DNA of 64,000 nt from Asterochloris sp. CNOR1 (Eukaryota > Chlorophyta > Trebouxiophyceae > Trebouxiales > Trebouxiaceae). Below, one piece after another: positions 24,701 through 36,700 of this stretch. Under the pieces are notes generated by a model, which saw only the letters and a list, made by a program, of their open reading frames with translations, had not been told where the DNA came from and ran no database searches. The position numbers were made by a program, and so were the translations under genes. The stretch is from contig OZ017748.1 in assembly GCA_963969365.1 (NCBI GenBank), positions 2,415,001 to 2,479,000 of the forward strand, given 5' to 3'. Each line of letters starts with the position of its first letter. Position 1 is the stretch's first letter.

Positions 24701-27700
24701 AGGGGAGCACCAGGTGGGCTGGACCAAGGGAAGGGAGCTGACCCACCTGCTGCCGCTGACAACAGGCGTGGCCTGGGTGTCATGCTCAAAGAAGTCCAGG
24801 GCCACAAAGGTGGCGGGGTTGTCCCCAGTGAGGGTGACGTCCAGCTCAGCGCTGGCCAGGTGCACCTCAAAAATGTTCTCATTCTCTGCCAGGTCTGCAC
24901 GTGGGGACTGGCACTGACTTTTTGGTGGGGCCACAGGTGCAGCCATTGTTGGCACGGATCCTGCTGTGCGTTTCATGCAAACAAAGGCGGTCAGCTGGGC
25001 CTCAGCGGCAGGTTCGGTACCTATCTCAACCATCGGACGGCAGTCAGCTTACCATCGGTGCTCTCCAGGAACTGGGAAGCTCCCACCCCAGGACCTGCCC
25101 CTGCAGCCTGCCCGTCCGGTGCCCTGCTGGTGGCCTGAGCCTCCAGGGCCCTGCTGGCTGGTTGCGCCAGCTGCTGCTGCTGGGAGGCACGCAGGGCGCG
25201 AGGCCCTGCCAGCCCTGTGTATGACCCCCGCAGCTGCACCTCCAGCTTGCCCATGCGCATCTGCAGGCGCTTGCACTCCTGTTGAAGGCGCCCACGCTCG
25301 GCCTCCAAGTCAGCTGCCTGCAGCAGGGGTTGAGCCCCTACATTTCACAGCAGCCTGGCATCCCCACTCCCCATCTGCAAGCGCTGTGCAGTATCAATGC
25401 AGCCCAGACTTGCACAGCAGGCCATTGACTGCCCAGCCCGCTGAGACACTGGCCAAACTGCAATGAGCTTGGCCAGTGTCCAAGCAACCCCAGCTGCTGG
25501 CTGGCCCCACCTGCTGCTTGAAGGCTGCAGCGTCTCCCTCGCGCGCCCCTCTCTCCCCTTCCAAAGCCCCCTGTGCCTCCACGCGCTTCTCCTCCTCATA
25601 GCGCAGCAGCTCCTGCAGCTTGTCAGCCTCACGCTTGCCGGCCTCACACACCTCCCGCAGGCTGGCCAGCTCCCTGCAGGTGGGGGCCGCAGTGTCGGGT
25701 ATCTGACAGGCTACGAAAAGGCCCACAACCCCACTCTCTAGGGGAAGGCTGGCTGGAGCAACCTGGAACACACAGTACAACAGCAGGCCAATGCTGCAGG
25801 CAATCAGCTGGAGGGCAAGGAGCAATCTGCAGCACAGGCCAGCCACAAAGTGCAGCACCCACCTGCGGACCTCCTCCTCGCTCTTCTCAGCGTCTGGCAG
25901 GTTGTTACTGTACAGATCGCTGCTGTGCCGTGCGCTGCGCCCGGAAGGCTCCAAGGCCCTGCAGAGGGAGCATCACTCTGCAGAAGCCCACCCAGTTGGA
26001 GGTGACTGCAGACATCTGGCCTGGATTGGGACCTTCAAGGAAGCTGCATTCAAAGTTTTGTCGGCAGCCACTGCATGTGCTGTCCACCTGAAAATCTCCA
26101 GCTTGGCGTTGGCAGCCTCCAGGTCAATCCTGCAGCGCGCCAAGTCCTTCTGGGCTGCAGTCAGCGCCCTCTGCAGCCGCAGCAGCTCCTCTGGCCGGGC
26201 GCCATCACTGCTACCCTTCAGGGCAGCAGTGCCAGTCCTCAGCTCGACAGGCACCAGCCTAGGAAGGCCAAGCATATGGAGGTGCAGCGCGTTTGCTGAG
26301 CCATGGCACAACCTCAACCCTCTGCGGCAGCTGTTGAGATATGCAGAGGCTGTTTGGCCCAGACAACATAAACCTTCCATGCCAGACGCCCCCAATGATG
26401 ACCGCAATGACCTGGCTCTCGCAGGAAGCTGTTGGCCACAGTCCCTCCTGCGGCTGTCACGCCTCTGCAGCCTCACCGTGCGTCCCAGCTGGAGCAGCTC
26501 CCGTCGGAGCTCAGCCTCCCGCACCTCGGCCGCCCCCTTGTCCCGCTTGAGGCTGTAGTTCTCTGCCTTCAGCGCCCGCAACTCGCTCAGCGCAGCGCTG
26601 GGAGCGCTGAAGGCCCGCGTCAGCAGGCTGTTGCTCTCTGCCTCCAGGCGCACACGCTCCTTCCGCTCAGCTGCAGGCCGCAGGCTCTCATCTGACGCCC
26701 ACTGGTGCAGGTTGTGCTGGTAGACCTTGCACAACCTGCTGAACAGCTCCTTCTTCATGTCTGCCATGGTCTGGCAAGCACCTCAAGGCAGCTGTCAAGG
26801 CTGCTCTCATAGCGGCATGCAACCAGCAGCTGAGTGGCGCGACCAGGCATTCTGACCGCAATGTGACGGTGCAGCAGCCCACCATCCAGCAGCGGCTGCA
26901 GCGCCTTCAGGCGGTCCACCTCCAGCCTGAGAGTGGCAGCGTCCCGGTCCTCGCTGAGATGCGCCAGCCGCAGCTCATGCAGAGCATGGTTCTTGGCCTC
27001 CAGCTCCTGTCAGGAGAACGTGCAGTTCAGCTGTGCAGGTCATGTCTATGTGTGTGCTGGCAGCTAGTGAATGGACTCAAGACACACCCACCTGCAATTG
27101 CAGGCTTTGCATCATGCAGCTCTGTATGAAGGTGGCATCAACAGAGCAGCTGACCTGCAGAATCCTGCTGTTCTGCTGCTTCAAGCTGGTGCATGCTGCC
27201 TGCGCCTCAAGGTAGCGCTGCTTCAGGGCGTTGGCTCTGTCCCATGCCGTCTTCAGCTGCAAGTCCATGGAGGCTGATGAGCCAGAGGCAGCAGCCTCAG
27301 GCCCAGGGTCCCCCTCAGTCTGCTGGGCGGCCTTCTGGGCGCTGGCAAGCGCAGCCTTGAGGGCCACCGCCTCCGCTTCCCGCTCCTGCAGGCGTACCTG
27401 CGGAGGCATTGCCAGACAGTGAGTGCCTCTGGACAGCACTTCACGCAAAGCAGCTGCATTGCTCATCCCTGATCATAAGCACCTGCAGAAGGGATGTGGA
27501 CCCCCGGCAGCCCACGCAGCTTCCATCAGAGTGCAGTCTGGCAAACTACTGTCTTGCTCCCAAGACCTTGCCAGTAGTGCTTACATGCTTGGCCAGCAGC
27601 TCCCGCTCCAGCTCAGCCACACGCAGCCTCAGCTGCGGAGCCTGAGTTGCAGCTGCGTCTGCTGCCCTGGCCTCCCCAGCCTTCCTGGCAGACCTGCTGG

Positions 27701-30261
27701 GCACCACTCTAGACGCCGACAGCACCGCCACCCTGCAGGGCAGCAGGCCTGTCTGTTGCTTGCTGCTGCCGTCCCAATCACTGCCTTGTGCGGCATTCAA
27801 GAACCTGCAAGTTGTGAGGCCAGGTGGAGGCACACTGCCACCTTCACCTCATGAGCAGGCTGTAGACGATGTACTTAAGGCATGGAACTGATAGTGGGAA
27901 GAGCACACCTCGCACCGCCACACCGGCCTCAGCCACAATCAGAGCCTGCACACACCTGCGCCCCTTGTCCTGCCCTGATGCCGCCTGCGAGGCGGGCCCC
28001 TGCCTGCCAGCAGTGCCGCAAAGCTGCTGCAGCTCCTCAAGCGTGGCCGCTCCCATCTGGTGCACGTCCCAGGCATGCAGCTGGGCCACCACATAGCGCA
28101 ACTCCTTTGCAGTGGCGCCAGGCACCAGCCGCTGCACCAGCTCCATCACTGCCCTGTAGCCCAAGGGGGCAGAGCTGCCTCTATCGGCGCTGTAGATGCC
28201 ATGCAGCTCTACCAGGCTGGACGGCTTCTGCTGAGCAGCATGGCGCACACGCTGCAGCTGGGCCTGCACGATCTGGCTGCCGCCATTGGCCACAGCATTG
28301 TTGACTGCCAGGCTGTCAGCCAGAGCAGCCTGCACGCCCTGCAGCGTGATCCTGGCCTGCCCCTCTGCACCCACCAGGCAGGCCATGTACTGCAGGTCAG
28401 CAGCCGCAGCCTGGGGCAGGAGCCCCCTCAGCAGCTGCAGCAGCCCAGCCTCATTGATGGAGCCCATGCTGTCAGCGTCTGCCTGGCCAATGGCCTCTGC
28501 CAGGCCCTTTGGGGACTGCATTGCAGCCTGCAGGCCCCCAAAGACAGTCCGCATCGCCATCAAAGGGTTCCGCAGCGTGATGCTGCCGTCTGAGGCCTGC
28601 CAGCCCACTGGCTGGGGCCAGCTACCCTGTGGGTTTCCCCACTCAGCAGGCTGGTACAGCTTTCCAGTGCCTGGGTCCAGTAGCAAAGCCTGACCTGCAT
28701 GCGTGATGCTCTGCAGCTGCAGGGGCTGGTCCTGGGCCCCATGAACTGCAGCGGCTGTCTGTTGGCTAGGCTGGCCCCTCAGCTGCAGCAGCATGGCCTG
28801 CTGCTGGCACTCTGCCTCTGCCTGCTGCTGCTGGTGCCTGCCCACACTGGCTGTGAGCTCTGCCACCTGCAGCTGCAGCTCAGCCAGCTGCCGGGCTTTC
28901 CCCTCATTGCCGGCACTCTCATCCCTTGCATGCAGCGCCTCAGCCAGCACCGCGCGCTCCTTGTGCAGCGCCACCGGCTGTGTCCGCAGCTGCACAGCTG
29001 CCTCTGGCTCAACACCGGCGTGCTGTCCCAAAGGCGATGGGGCAAATGCTGTTCTGCCCCTGCAGCACGGCAGTGTGCAGTTCATTGACGAGCTTGCCTC
29101 TGAAACACTTCTTAGGCTGCGTTACAGGCATGAACAGCCCAACTTGTGCTGTTGCAGCACCTCCACAGTTGGCTCATCAAGCTGGGCTGTCTAACAGCCC
29201 TGCAAGCAGCAGCCTGCCTCACCAGGTGGCCTGACCGCCATGCCCCACAAGCCCTAGCACAACCAAATAGCCACTCAGATCACGACTAGGCCGTGCTGCA
29301 GCGTCCCTGCACGCGGCAGTGAACCCTCAAAGCACGGTATGCCTGCACTGCACGCTGCAGGCATGCCATGCTCTGAGGGTTCACTGCAGCCCAACGAGAG
29401 CACGCCCCCACCTGCGGCTCTCAGCGTGCCCCACGCGTTGCACCAGGCGCCGCTGGTCCCTCAGCACAGCGTCCAGGCGCTTCTGCAACTCCTCTGCCCG
29501 TGCTTTCTGGTCCTGAGCCCGCTTTTTCTCCCGCGCAAACTTGGCGTCAGCCTCAGCCTGGTTGGCCTGGGTACGCGAAAGCTGCCTCTCCAGGTCCAGC
29601 ACGCGCTGGGCCACGCCACCGCGGGCGGAGCTGTCATTGTGCACCATGCATCGCTTGGCTGCCTCCTCTGTGCGGGCAAGCTGGGCGACCAGCCTGCAGG
29701 CATCACGGGAGATGTGCGTGCCGCCATCAAGCCTGGGCATGCTCCACATCGCTGTGTCACATGGGAAGCTCTGCCCCGCAGCAGCTGTGGGCCACCTGGC
29801 CTAAGGCTGACGCAGTGGCCATCAAGCTTGTCTGTGCACTGAATCTGCATATGTGGCCCACTGAACACAAGGCCATGGAGACCATGCCAATTGCCGGCAC
29901 AACTGCTGATATGCTGCAGCAGCTGACTTTGCTCCTGCCTGCTGCTTGATCACTGCAGGCTGTCCTCACTGCTTGGTGTTCTCCTCATTGGCCTTTTCCT
30001 GCTGCTTGATGCGCAGATAGTCCTGCTGCATGGCCAGAAAGGCCTCCTCGTCGACCTGGAAGGCAAGCACAGATGGCAGCTCAAGCAGGCGCTCATGACA
30101 GCAGGCAATGCATGCAGCTGAGCCACGGTCACCTTCTTTCCGCCATGCCATGGGGCTCTGAAGGCCGGCCTAGTTGCCTTAGGCCCTGAGGCATATGAGG
30201 CAGTCGCTGTCATTGCGCTGTCACTATCATGGCTCTCAACGCCCCAAGCATGCCTGACCAT
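21714..30261 (-). CDS. RPGRIP1L: RPGRIP1L-like ciliary transition-zone protein (coiled coil + EF-hand-like insert + C2 domains)
   Basis: RPGRIP1L (NPHP8/MKS5) organises the ciliary transition zone. Exon 1 (30261-30133) ends PWHGGKK. Exon 2 (30055-29970) reads VDEEAFLAMQQDYLRIKQQE and exon 3 (29693-29412) LVAQLARTEEAAKR, matching the family's N-terminal coiled coil. A very long exon (29059-27848) continues the coil, then carries an EF-hand-like region. Exon 27804-27585 and those down to about 25000 are coiled coil. The central C2 domain is diagnostic: FEVHLASAELDVTLTGDNPA, then DTQATPVVSG and QYVVVVDGFFLEYMATKHLT, aligning with the human segment containing QTTPVVRG and FTSQYLVHVNDLFLQY. A second C2 lies at about 23696-23000 (PYVSITLQHF, ELAVFDDAQ). 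The C-terminal C2 (about 22420-21714) has HIVISLETVRLT, SIPFCLVAERDEYEQIAFGE and ends ATLIVTVQALNALKSILA before TAG at 21714. ATG 30261 is chosen because its exon splices in phase to exon 2. Several middle exon edges are approximate. Confidence 0.85.
29317..29386. repeat. 70-nt near-perfect inverted repeat (hairpin) inside an intron
   Basis: Left arm 29317-29347 and right arm 29356-29386 are inverted copies of each other: 28 of 31 positions match, and the three differences could form G-U or A-C pairs in RNA. The loop is 8 nt. It lies in the intron between exons 29693-29412 and 29059-27848 of the RPGRIP1L-like gene, about 25 nt past the splice donor on the transcribed strand. It may be a small mobile-element remnant or a small-RNA precursor. 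Confidence 0.85.
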
Positions 30262-30712
30262 GCTCAGGCCTGTGGGCCCTCAAGCTTGTCGGAGGCCTAG
30301 CTCAGCAGTATGCAGGGCTTGCACAGCATGGCAAGTCCATACAATACAGCCTGCTGCATGTGCAACAGCAGCTGGATGCAGGCCATGCCTGTACACGGCA
30401 GCCTGACAAACGCACCAGCAGATTGACGCAGCTGCTTGCAACTGAGTCAAACTGAAACTGGGAGTCAAAGGACCTTGCTGCCCCCGGCACCTGGACGCGA
30501 ACAGCCTGCGAGACTTGTTGGTGGACCTACCAGCCGCAACCCAACAAGATCCCCTGCTCGCACAAGTGGAATCATGCAACCATCACCCTCATGCCGGGCA
30601 AGATAAGAAGGCAGAGGCCCTGGCAGGCAGCTTGGGGGAGTAGAGCCTCCCTTGGCAGCACAGCCAGCCTCAAGGGCTTCCTGCAATTCTCTCAGTCATC
30701 TCAGCCAGCATC
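30262..30712. promoter_or_regulatory. Shared divergent 5' region of RPGRIP1L-like gene and MAP3K-epsilon
   Basis: Two genes point away from each other across only 451 bases, so the stretch must contain both 5' UTRs and promoters and may act as a bidirectional promoter. I could not identify a TATA box or another defined element with confidence. Confidence 0.45.
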
Positions 30713-33700
30713 ATGGACTCCCTCAACCTGTCCAGCCGCAACGTCAGCACCAATAGCAACACCACAGGCACCCTGTATGCCTCCACCACCAGCACTATCC
30801 GGTCCTCGCCCCGGCAGAGCAGCAGCAACAACAAAAAGCTCACAGACAAGTTCAGGCTTGGTGAGGAGCTGGGCAGGGGAGCGTATGGCCAGGTATTCAA
30901 GGGCATGGACATCCGCACAGGTGAGCAGGCACAGCTGGAGCTGTGCGCTGGGGCCGTTAAGCTGTGCACTGTCCTAAGGAGGCACAGTGGCTTACTCAAA
31001 CATCTCACACAGCTTCCGCGCGAATGGTTGGCCATGGTGGGCGGCGGCGGGACTTTCAGAGCAGTTGCTGTCTGAGGCTGTACCCCACGTTCTCTGAGGT
31101 GACTGCCGGTGCATCACTGTTCATGTTTCACGCACCGCGCTGATGGCTAGGCAGAGGGTTTGCCACGCCTGCTGCAAAGTAAAGCTGAAGTCAGCTCTTG
31201 GCAGCCATACCGCCAAGGAGCAGCTGGCCACATCAAGTTGCCTGCAGCCCACCTGCTGGCGGCAAGGTGGCCTCAGTCACTGTGTTGCAGCCTTGAGTCA
31301 GAGGCACCCCTGATCCCACCTGCAGGCGACACAGTGGCCATCAAGCAGATGTCCTTGAGCGGCATCTCCCAGGAGAATCTGCAAAGCGTGATGGGCGAGA
31401 TCGAGCTGCTCAAAAACCTGAATCACAAGAACATTGTCAAGTACCTGGGCTCCTTCAAGACGCGAACCCATCTGCACATCATCCTGGAGTACATGGAGAA
31501 TGGGTCCCTAGCCTCCATCATCAAGCCCAACAAGTTTGGAGCCTTTCCAGAGTCCCTGGTGGCAGTTTACATTGCCCAGGTGAGTGTGCACAGCCCGCAG
31601 AACATCGAGCTGGCGCTGTCGGCTCGTGTCATCCGAGACATGGGGCACATTCAGGGGCCCTCCTGGCAGACTTGCAGGGCCTGGCCATCACTGGTGCAGA
31701 GGGACGTGCCGGCCATGGGCAGGGCAGGGACTGGCTGGGTTTCGTGCCTGGCCATGTCTCAAGAAGCAAGCGTATGGACTCCTGGGCTGAAGTCCTGCTG
31801 TCTGTGCTGCAGGTGCTGCAGGGGCTGGCTTACCTGCATGATCAGGGCGTGGTGCACCGTGACATCAAGGGTGCCAACATCCTGACTACCAAGGGGGTGA
31901 GTCAGCAGCTTTTGTGGCCGCATCCCATGATCTCTGTCCCCACGTGGCTGGCAGCTGACTGTGGCACCCTTGCGGCTGCAGGGTTTGGTCAAGCTAGCAG
32001 ATTTTGGTGTGGCTGCAAAGCTTGGCGAACTGGAGGATGGAAAAGACAACGGCCGCATTGCAGGTGAGCTTGCTGCCTGGCCTCTCGATCTCAGCCCATC
32101 TTCAGCCTTGTGACCAGTTCAGGGAGAAGTGCAGCGCAACTCTTCACAGGGCAGCACAGATTGCTGTCAACACCCGCAGCAGCGGAGTCTTGCTGCTCAC
32201 GCTAAGCCTGGCCTGCAGTGGTGGGGACGCCCTACTGGATGGCGCCTGAGGTCATTGAGATGACCTCTGTGACGGCGGCAGCTGACATCTGGAGCGTGGG
32301 CTGTCTGGCCATTGAGCTGCTCACAGGGCAGGCGCCATACTATGATCTGCAGCCTATGTCGGCACTGTTCAGGATTGTGCAGGACGAGCACCCGCCACTC
32401 CCAGATGACATCTCACGGGGCATGCAGGTGGGCGCTGCTGGACAGGCAGTCTGTGCTGCAGCAAGCAGCCTTGTGTAGGCTGTGACATCACCAGTTGAGG
32501 GGTGGCGTCACACCTAGCTGCTTCAGCTGCAGCATGGCCTGCAGCATCCCAAGCAGCTCCTCACCTGCTGCATGTGGGCTTAGCCTGTGTGCGCTGTGCT
32601 AGTGTTGGGCAGCACATGCTACAGCCTTTGCCAGCCATCGTCTGGGGTGCACCCTGCCTTCACAGCAAGGCTTGGCAAGCATGTCGATGCAGCTCCTGCC
32701 TGTGCTGCAGGACCTGCTGCTGCAGTGCTTCAACAAGGATCCTCAACAGCGGCCAGATGCCCGCACGCTGCTGCGCCACCCCTGGATCCAGTTCAACCGC
32801 CAGACGCTGCGCACAAGCTGGTCCAAAACACAAGGTTGGGCAGCGCCAGGAAGCGGTGCACACATGCCCATGCTGGGCTGGCTGCCTTCTGATCTGCATG
32901 CAGTGTTGCTGTGCTTTGCACCTGGGGCTGCATGCAGTCCCAGAGCAACCAGTAACATTGCAGTGTGCTGTCAGACATGCCTGCTGTGCCGGGCTTCCGA
33001 TCCCATCACAACATGCAGGTATCAAGGCCAGAGGTGGGCGCACAGATGCTCACGAGAGTGTGAACAGTGTGGTGGAGAGGATGCTGGCGGCAGAGACGGA
33101 GGACAGCACCACCAGCGGCGAGCAGCTGCCCAGCCTGCAACCAGCCATCAGCCCCACAGGGCAGTCCTCCAGGCCGCGCAACGCAGGTGGGCCTCTGCTT
33201 CTGGCGCGGCAGCAGTCCCCGTCATGTAGTGCAGGTCCTCTGGGGCGCTTCAGAGCCTGCCACCCTGTGCATGGACGTGGTGGTAGTTTGCCTGTGTCCC
33301 TTTGCATCTTCAGCTCGCTGAGCTTGCGTCTCAGCCAGGCTGATTCCGTCCCTTGGCTGCTGAGCCTGCATGCGCACAGGCCATGCCAGCTCCTCACACT
33401 GGCTGCGCCGCCTGCTGCAGGCATCCCCCCGCCCTTCCGGGACAGTGCCATGGAGACTGCCCCACTGGAGGCAGGCTACCGCTCCCAGAGCCGTGGCTCC
33501 ACGGCTGCCAGCCCCGCAGGCATCCGCATCGACATCCCCCCACCCCCGACCCTGCCCTGGGGCGGCAGCAGCTACGACAACTCCCGCTTCTACACCGCCA
33601 AGGGGTATCTGCCCCCCGAGCCTGAGCCTGTCAGCGAGCAGCCCACTCCCAGCTCGCAGACCTCATCTCACAGCGGGGCATTGCCCTCCCCGGCAGGGTC

Positions 33701-36700
33701 GCGGGCGTCGGAGGGCAGGCCCCAGGTGGCAGGGGTGCAGCCATCGCTGCGGACGTCTGCCACTCTGGGCACTCTGATGGAGCAGCTGGGCTCCGAGACT
33801 CAGGTGGGTTCTCAGGGGGTGGCATCATTGCAGCAGTGCAGCCTCCAAGGATGATAGCAAGACCCCTCTGTGGTCTGGGGAGCATGGAGCACGGTGCCAC
33901 GGGACGCACAGCATCTTGGCGGCTCTGTGTGAAGAGCCTGTGCCCCTTCTCGCCTTGACCCTCAACCAGAAGGCAGCAGGTCATGTGAGACCTGCAAACA
34001 ACAGTTGCCGCCGAAGATGTGCAAAGGTATCTGCTGCTGCTGCTTCTGCATGCTGCAGCCTGGCCAGACCAGCTTGACCACTTGCAGTCATGCCGGCCCC
34101 GCTGCGCATGCAGGCACCGCTGGCGACTGCGCGGGCTGCCAGCGGGGAGCGAGACCTGCTGGAGTGGCTGGAGCGGCGAGACGGCCTGGCAGCCAACCCC
34201 AGTGGCGCCCCCACGCTGGGCAGGCACTCGCGAGGGAACTCGCTGGATGAGGGGGATGGCTCAGCCAGGCAGGAGGCTGCGCAGGTCAGCCCTCAAAGCA
34301 GCAAGTCATCTGTATGCCACCCCTTTGGCCACCAGCTCGGCTGCTGGCCAATGACAGCATGTGCCACTGGGTGCTTCAGTGGCTCACGCGCTTTCCCCAC
34401 TCTTTGCTTGGGCTTCCATTGCTTTGAGGCTGTGGTAGCATATACAGAGGGGCTGCCCGGCTGGCACAGGCTTGAGCGCTCATGTGCACGGCGTCCGTCT
34501 TGCAGGTGCGGAAGCTGCTGCAGCAGCTGCGAGTCAGCCGGCAATCATCCATGGGTGCAGCCTCTGCCAATGTGGTGGAGGTAGTGGAAGCCTGCAAGAC
34601 GCTGGCCTCCCTGTTTCAAGACCATCCCGAGCTCAAGCAGCTGTTCCTGGCAGAAGGGGGGGGCGTGGCCATGATGGAGGTCATGGAGGAGCGCAGCAAT
34701 AAGGTGGGCACAGGCTGGCTGACAGACCTGGGTGCAGGCAGGCTGGAGCAGGGCAGCTCACGCAGGAATGCAGGGACAGGGTAGCAAGCTTGTGTCACAG
34801 CAAGACCTGGAGCAGCCAGGGTGGTACAGCAGCGCAGGCACGGGTTGGGGGCAGGGACAGGTCGGCCTGGTGGATGCCAGCGCAGACTGATTCCAAGTTT
34901 GCTGTCCTGAGCACTGCACAGACCAAACCAGGAAAGCACCATACGGTGCATCAAGGTACCGTGATAGGCGTGGATGCCAACAGCGTGGGCGCACCAACTG
35001 GCATCAGCAATGCATGATAGGAGTTGGGCATTTATTAGATAAATGTGAGCACAGCAGCAGGGTGGCCTGGCTGCTGGCAGTGCATGTGTGCTGCTTGCCA
35101 TGCTCTGAGCAGCAGTCTTGGAGAAGTCCCCATCGTCCTATTGGAGATGCCTGCAGATCTTGGCTGACCGGCAATGCTGAGCACGCAGCAGGCTGCTCTA
35201 CTTTCTTGGGGACCCAGTTGCCCTATTACAGTTTATGCGCCTGCCTGCAGACCATAGCAGCAGTCCTGGAGCTGTGCAACGCCCTGGTGATCAAGAGCGC
35301 AGGCGTGCTGGAAAGTCTGTGCATGGTGGGGGTGGTGCACCTGGCCGCCCGATTTGCTTCTCCCTCCTGGCAGAAGCCTGTGCGGCTGCAGGCCGCCTTG
35401 TTCCTGCAGGCGGCCTGCACGCACAGCCCTGCCACCGCGCAGATGCTCATAGCCTGTCAGGTGGGCTCTGCCAGCAGCATTGAACATCTCTGCTGAGCAA
35501 GTGCAGCCCACGACCAGACGAGCGGGTCGGAGCGTCCTCGTGCAAGCTGTGCAGTGCATGCCAAATGAAATGGAGCTGGTCTGGTTGTGCAGATGTCATG
35601 TTCTGGAGAAGCCACATACAAGCTGCACCCTCGCAGTCTGAAGCTCTCTGCTCCACAGCACCTGGCTCCTTTTGGAAAGTTCCCATCCTCAAGCTTGATC
35701 ACCCCGCTGATGCAGGGCTTGCAAAATCTGGTAGGTCTCATCGAGGAGAGCTTCACAGAGTCTGGCAGCCTTGTCCAAATTGGGGTGGACTGCATCTGGC
35801 AGCTGCTGGACCTGCAGCTCACGCCCCCACGCGTGCAGCTGTGCCGCATGCTGGCCAGTGCATCGCTGGCACACAACCTGGTCAGAGCACTGGGCTCGGT
35901 GACAAGGGAATACGCCAGCGTCAGCAACCATGAAGCGGTGAGCCTCCACACCGGCAGCCTGCACCGTGCACGAGCTCCTCAGCAGCCTGCTCTAAGTGCT
36001 TTAGTGTCAAAGTGAAGACCAAGCGCAGGCACATGGCGGCAGCAACCATGGCTCTCCCCTAAGGGCGCCAAATGCCTCGTCATCTCATCAGTGACGCGCT
36101 GACTGGATTCACGAGGTTCCCACTGTCCCCATCTACTATCCAGCAGAACCACAGCCAAGGAAACGAGCTTGGACGTCTCCCAGCCTTAAAGGGGATTGAC
36201 GAGTCTCTGTTCCATGCAGCATCCAAGCGTCTACCTGCTGCATCACAGGTTGAGGCTCCTGTCTTGAGCTTCAAAGCAAAGAGTGTCAGCAGGGTCCATG
36301 CTCTGGCAGCAGCAATGGCGCCAGCTTGCAGTAAGATGGTCCACCATGGCCGCCCTGCTGCAGGATGGGGACCTGGAGACGGCGCCCTCGTCCCTGTCAG
36401 ACCCTGTCCCCTCGGGGGGAGGCCTGGGGGAGGCCTCAGTAGCACTGCTAGGGGCAGACGCACTGGCCGACGGCGACAGCTACTCCCGCAGCGCAAGCCA
36501 TGCTCATGCCTCCCCCGCCAACGGCGGCATGCAGCAGTCAGGCGGCAAGGTGGGTTCTGCTGAGGCCCAGAAGAGCTGCATATCGGCAACGGGCTGCTTG
36601 TGCACATGGTCACAGGCCTGTTGCACTGCACAGATAGCTTGACATCTGAGTCCTGGCAGCCTAGGGGCGTAGCGCTTGCTGAGACCCACCCTCAGCTTGC

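Noticed and set aside
27844-29085. A separate 413-residue minus-strand single-exon gene
   Set aside because: It lacks a convincing start, both ends coincide with splice signals, and both junctions are in phase with neighbouring RPGRIP1L coiled-coil exons.
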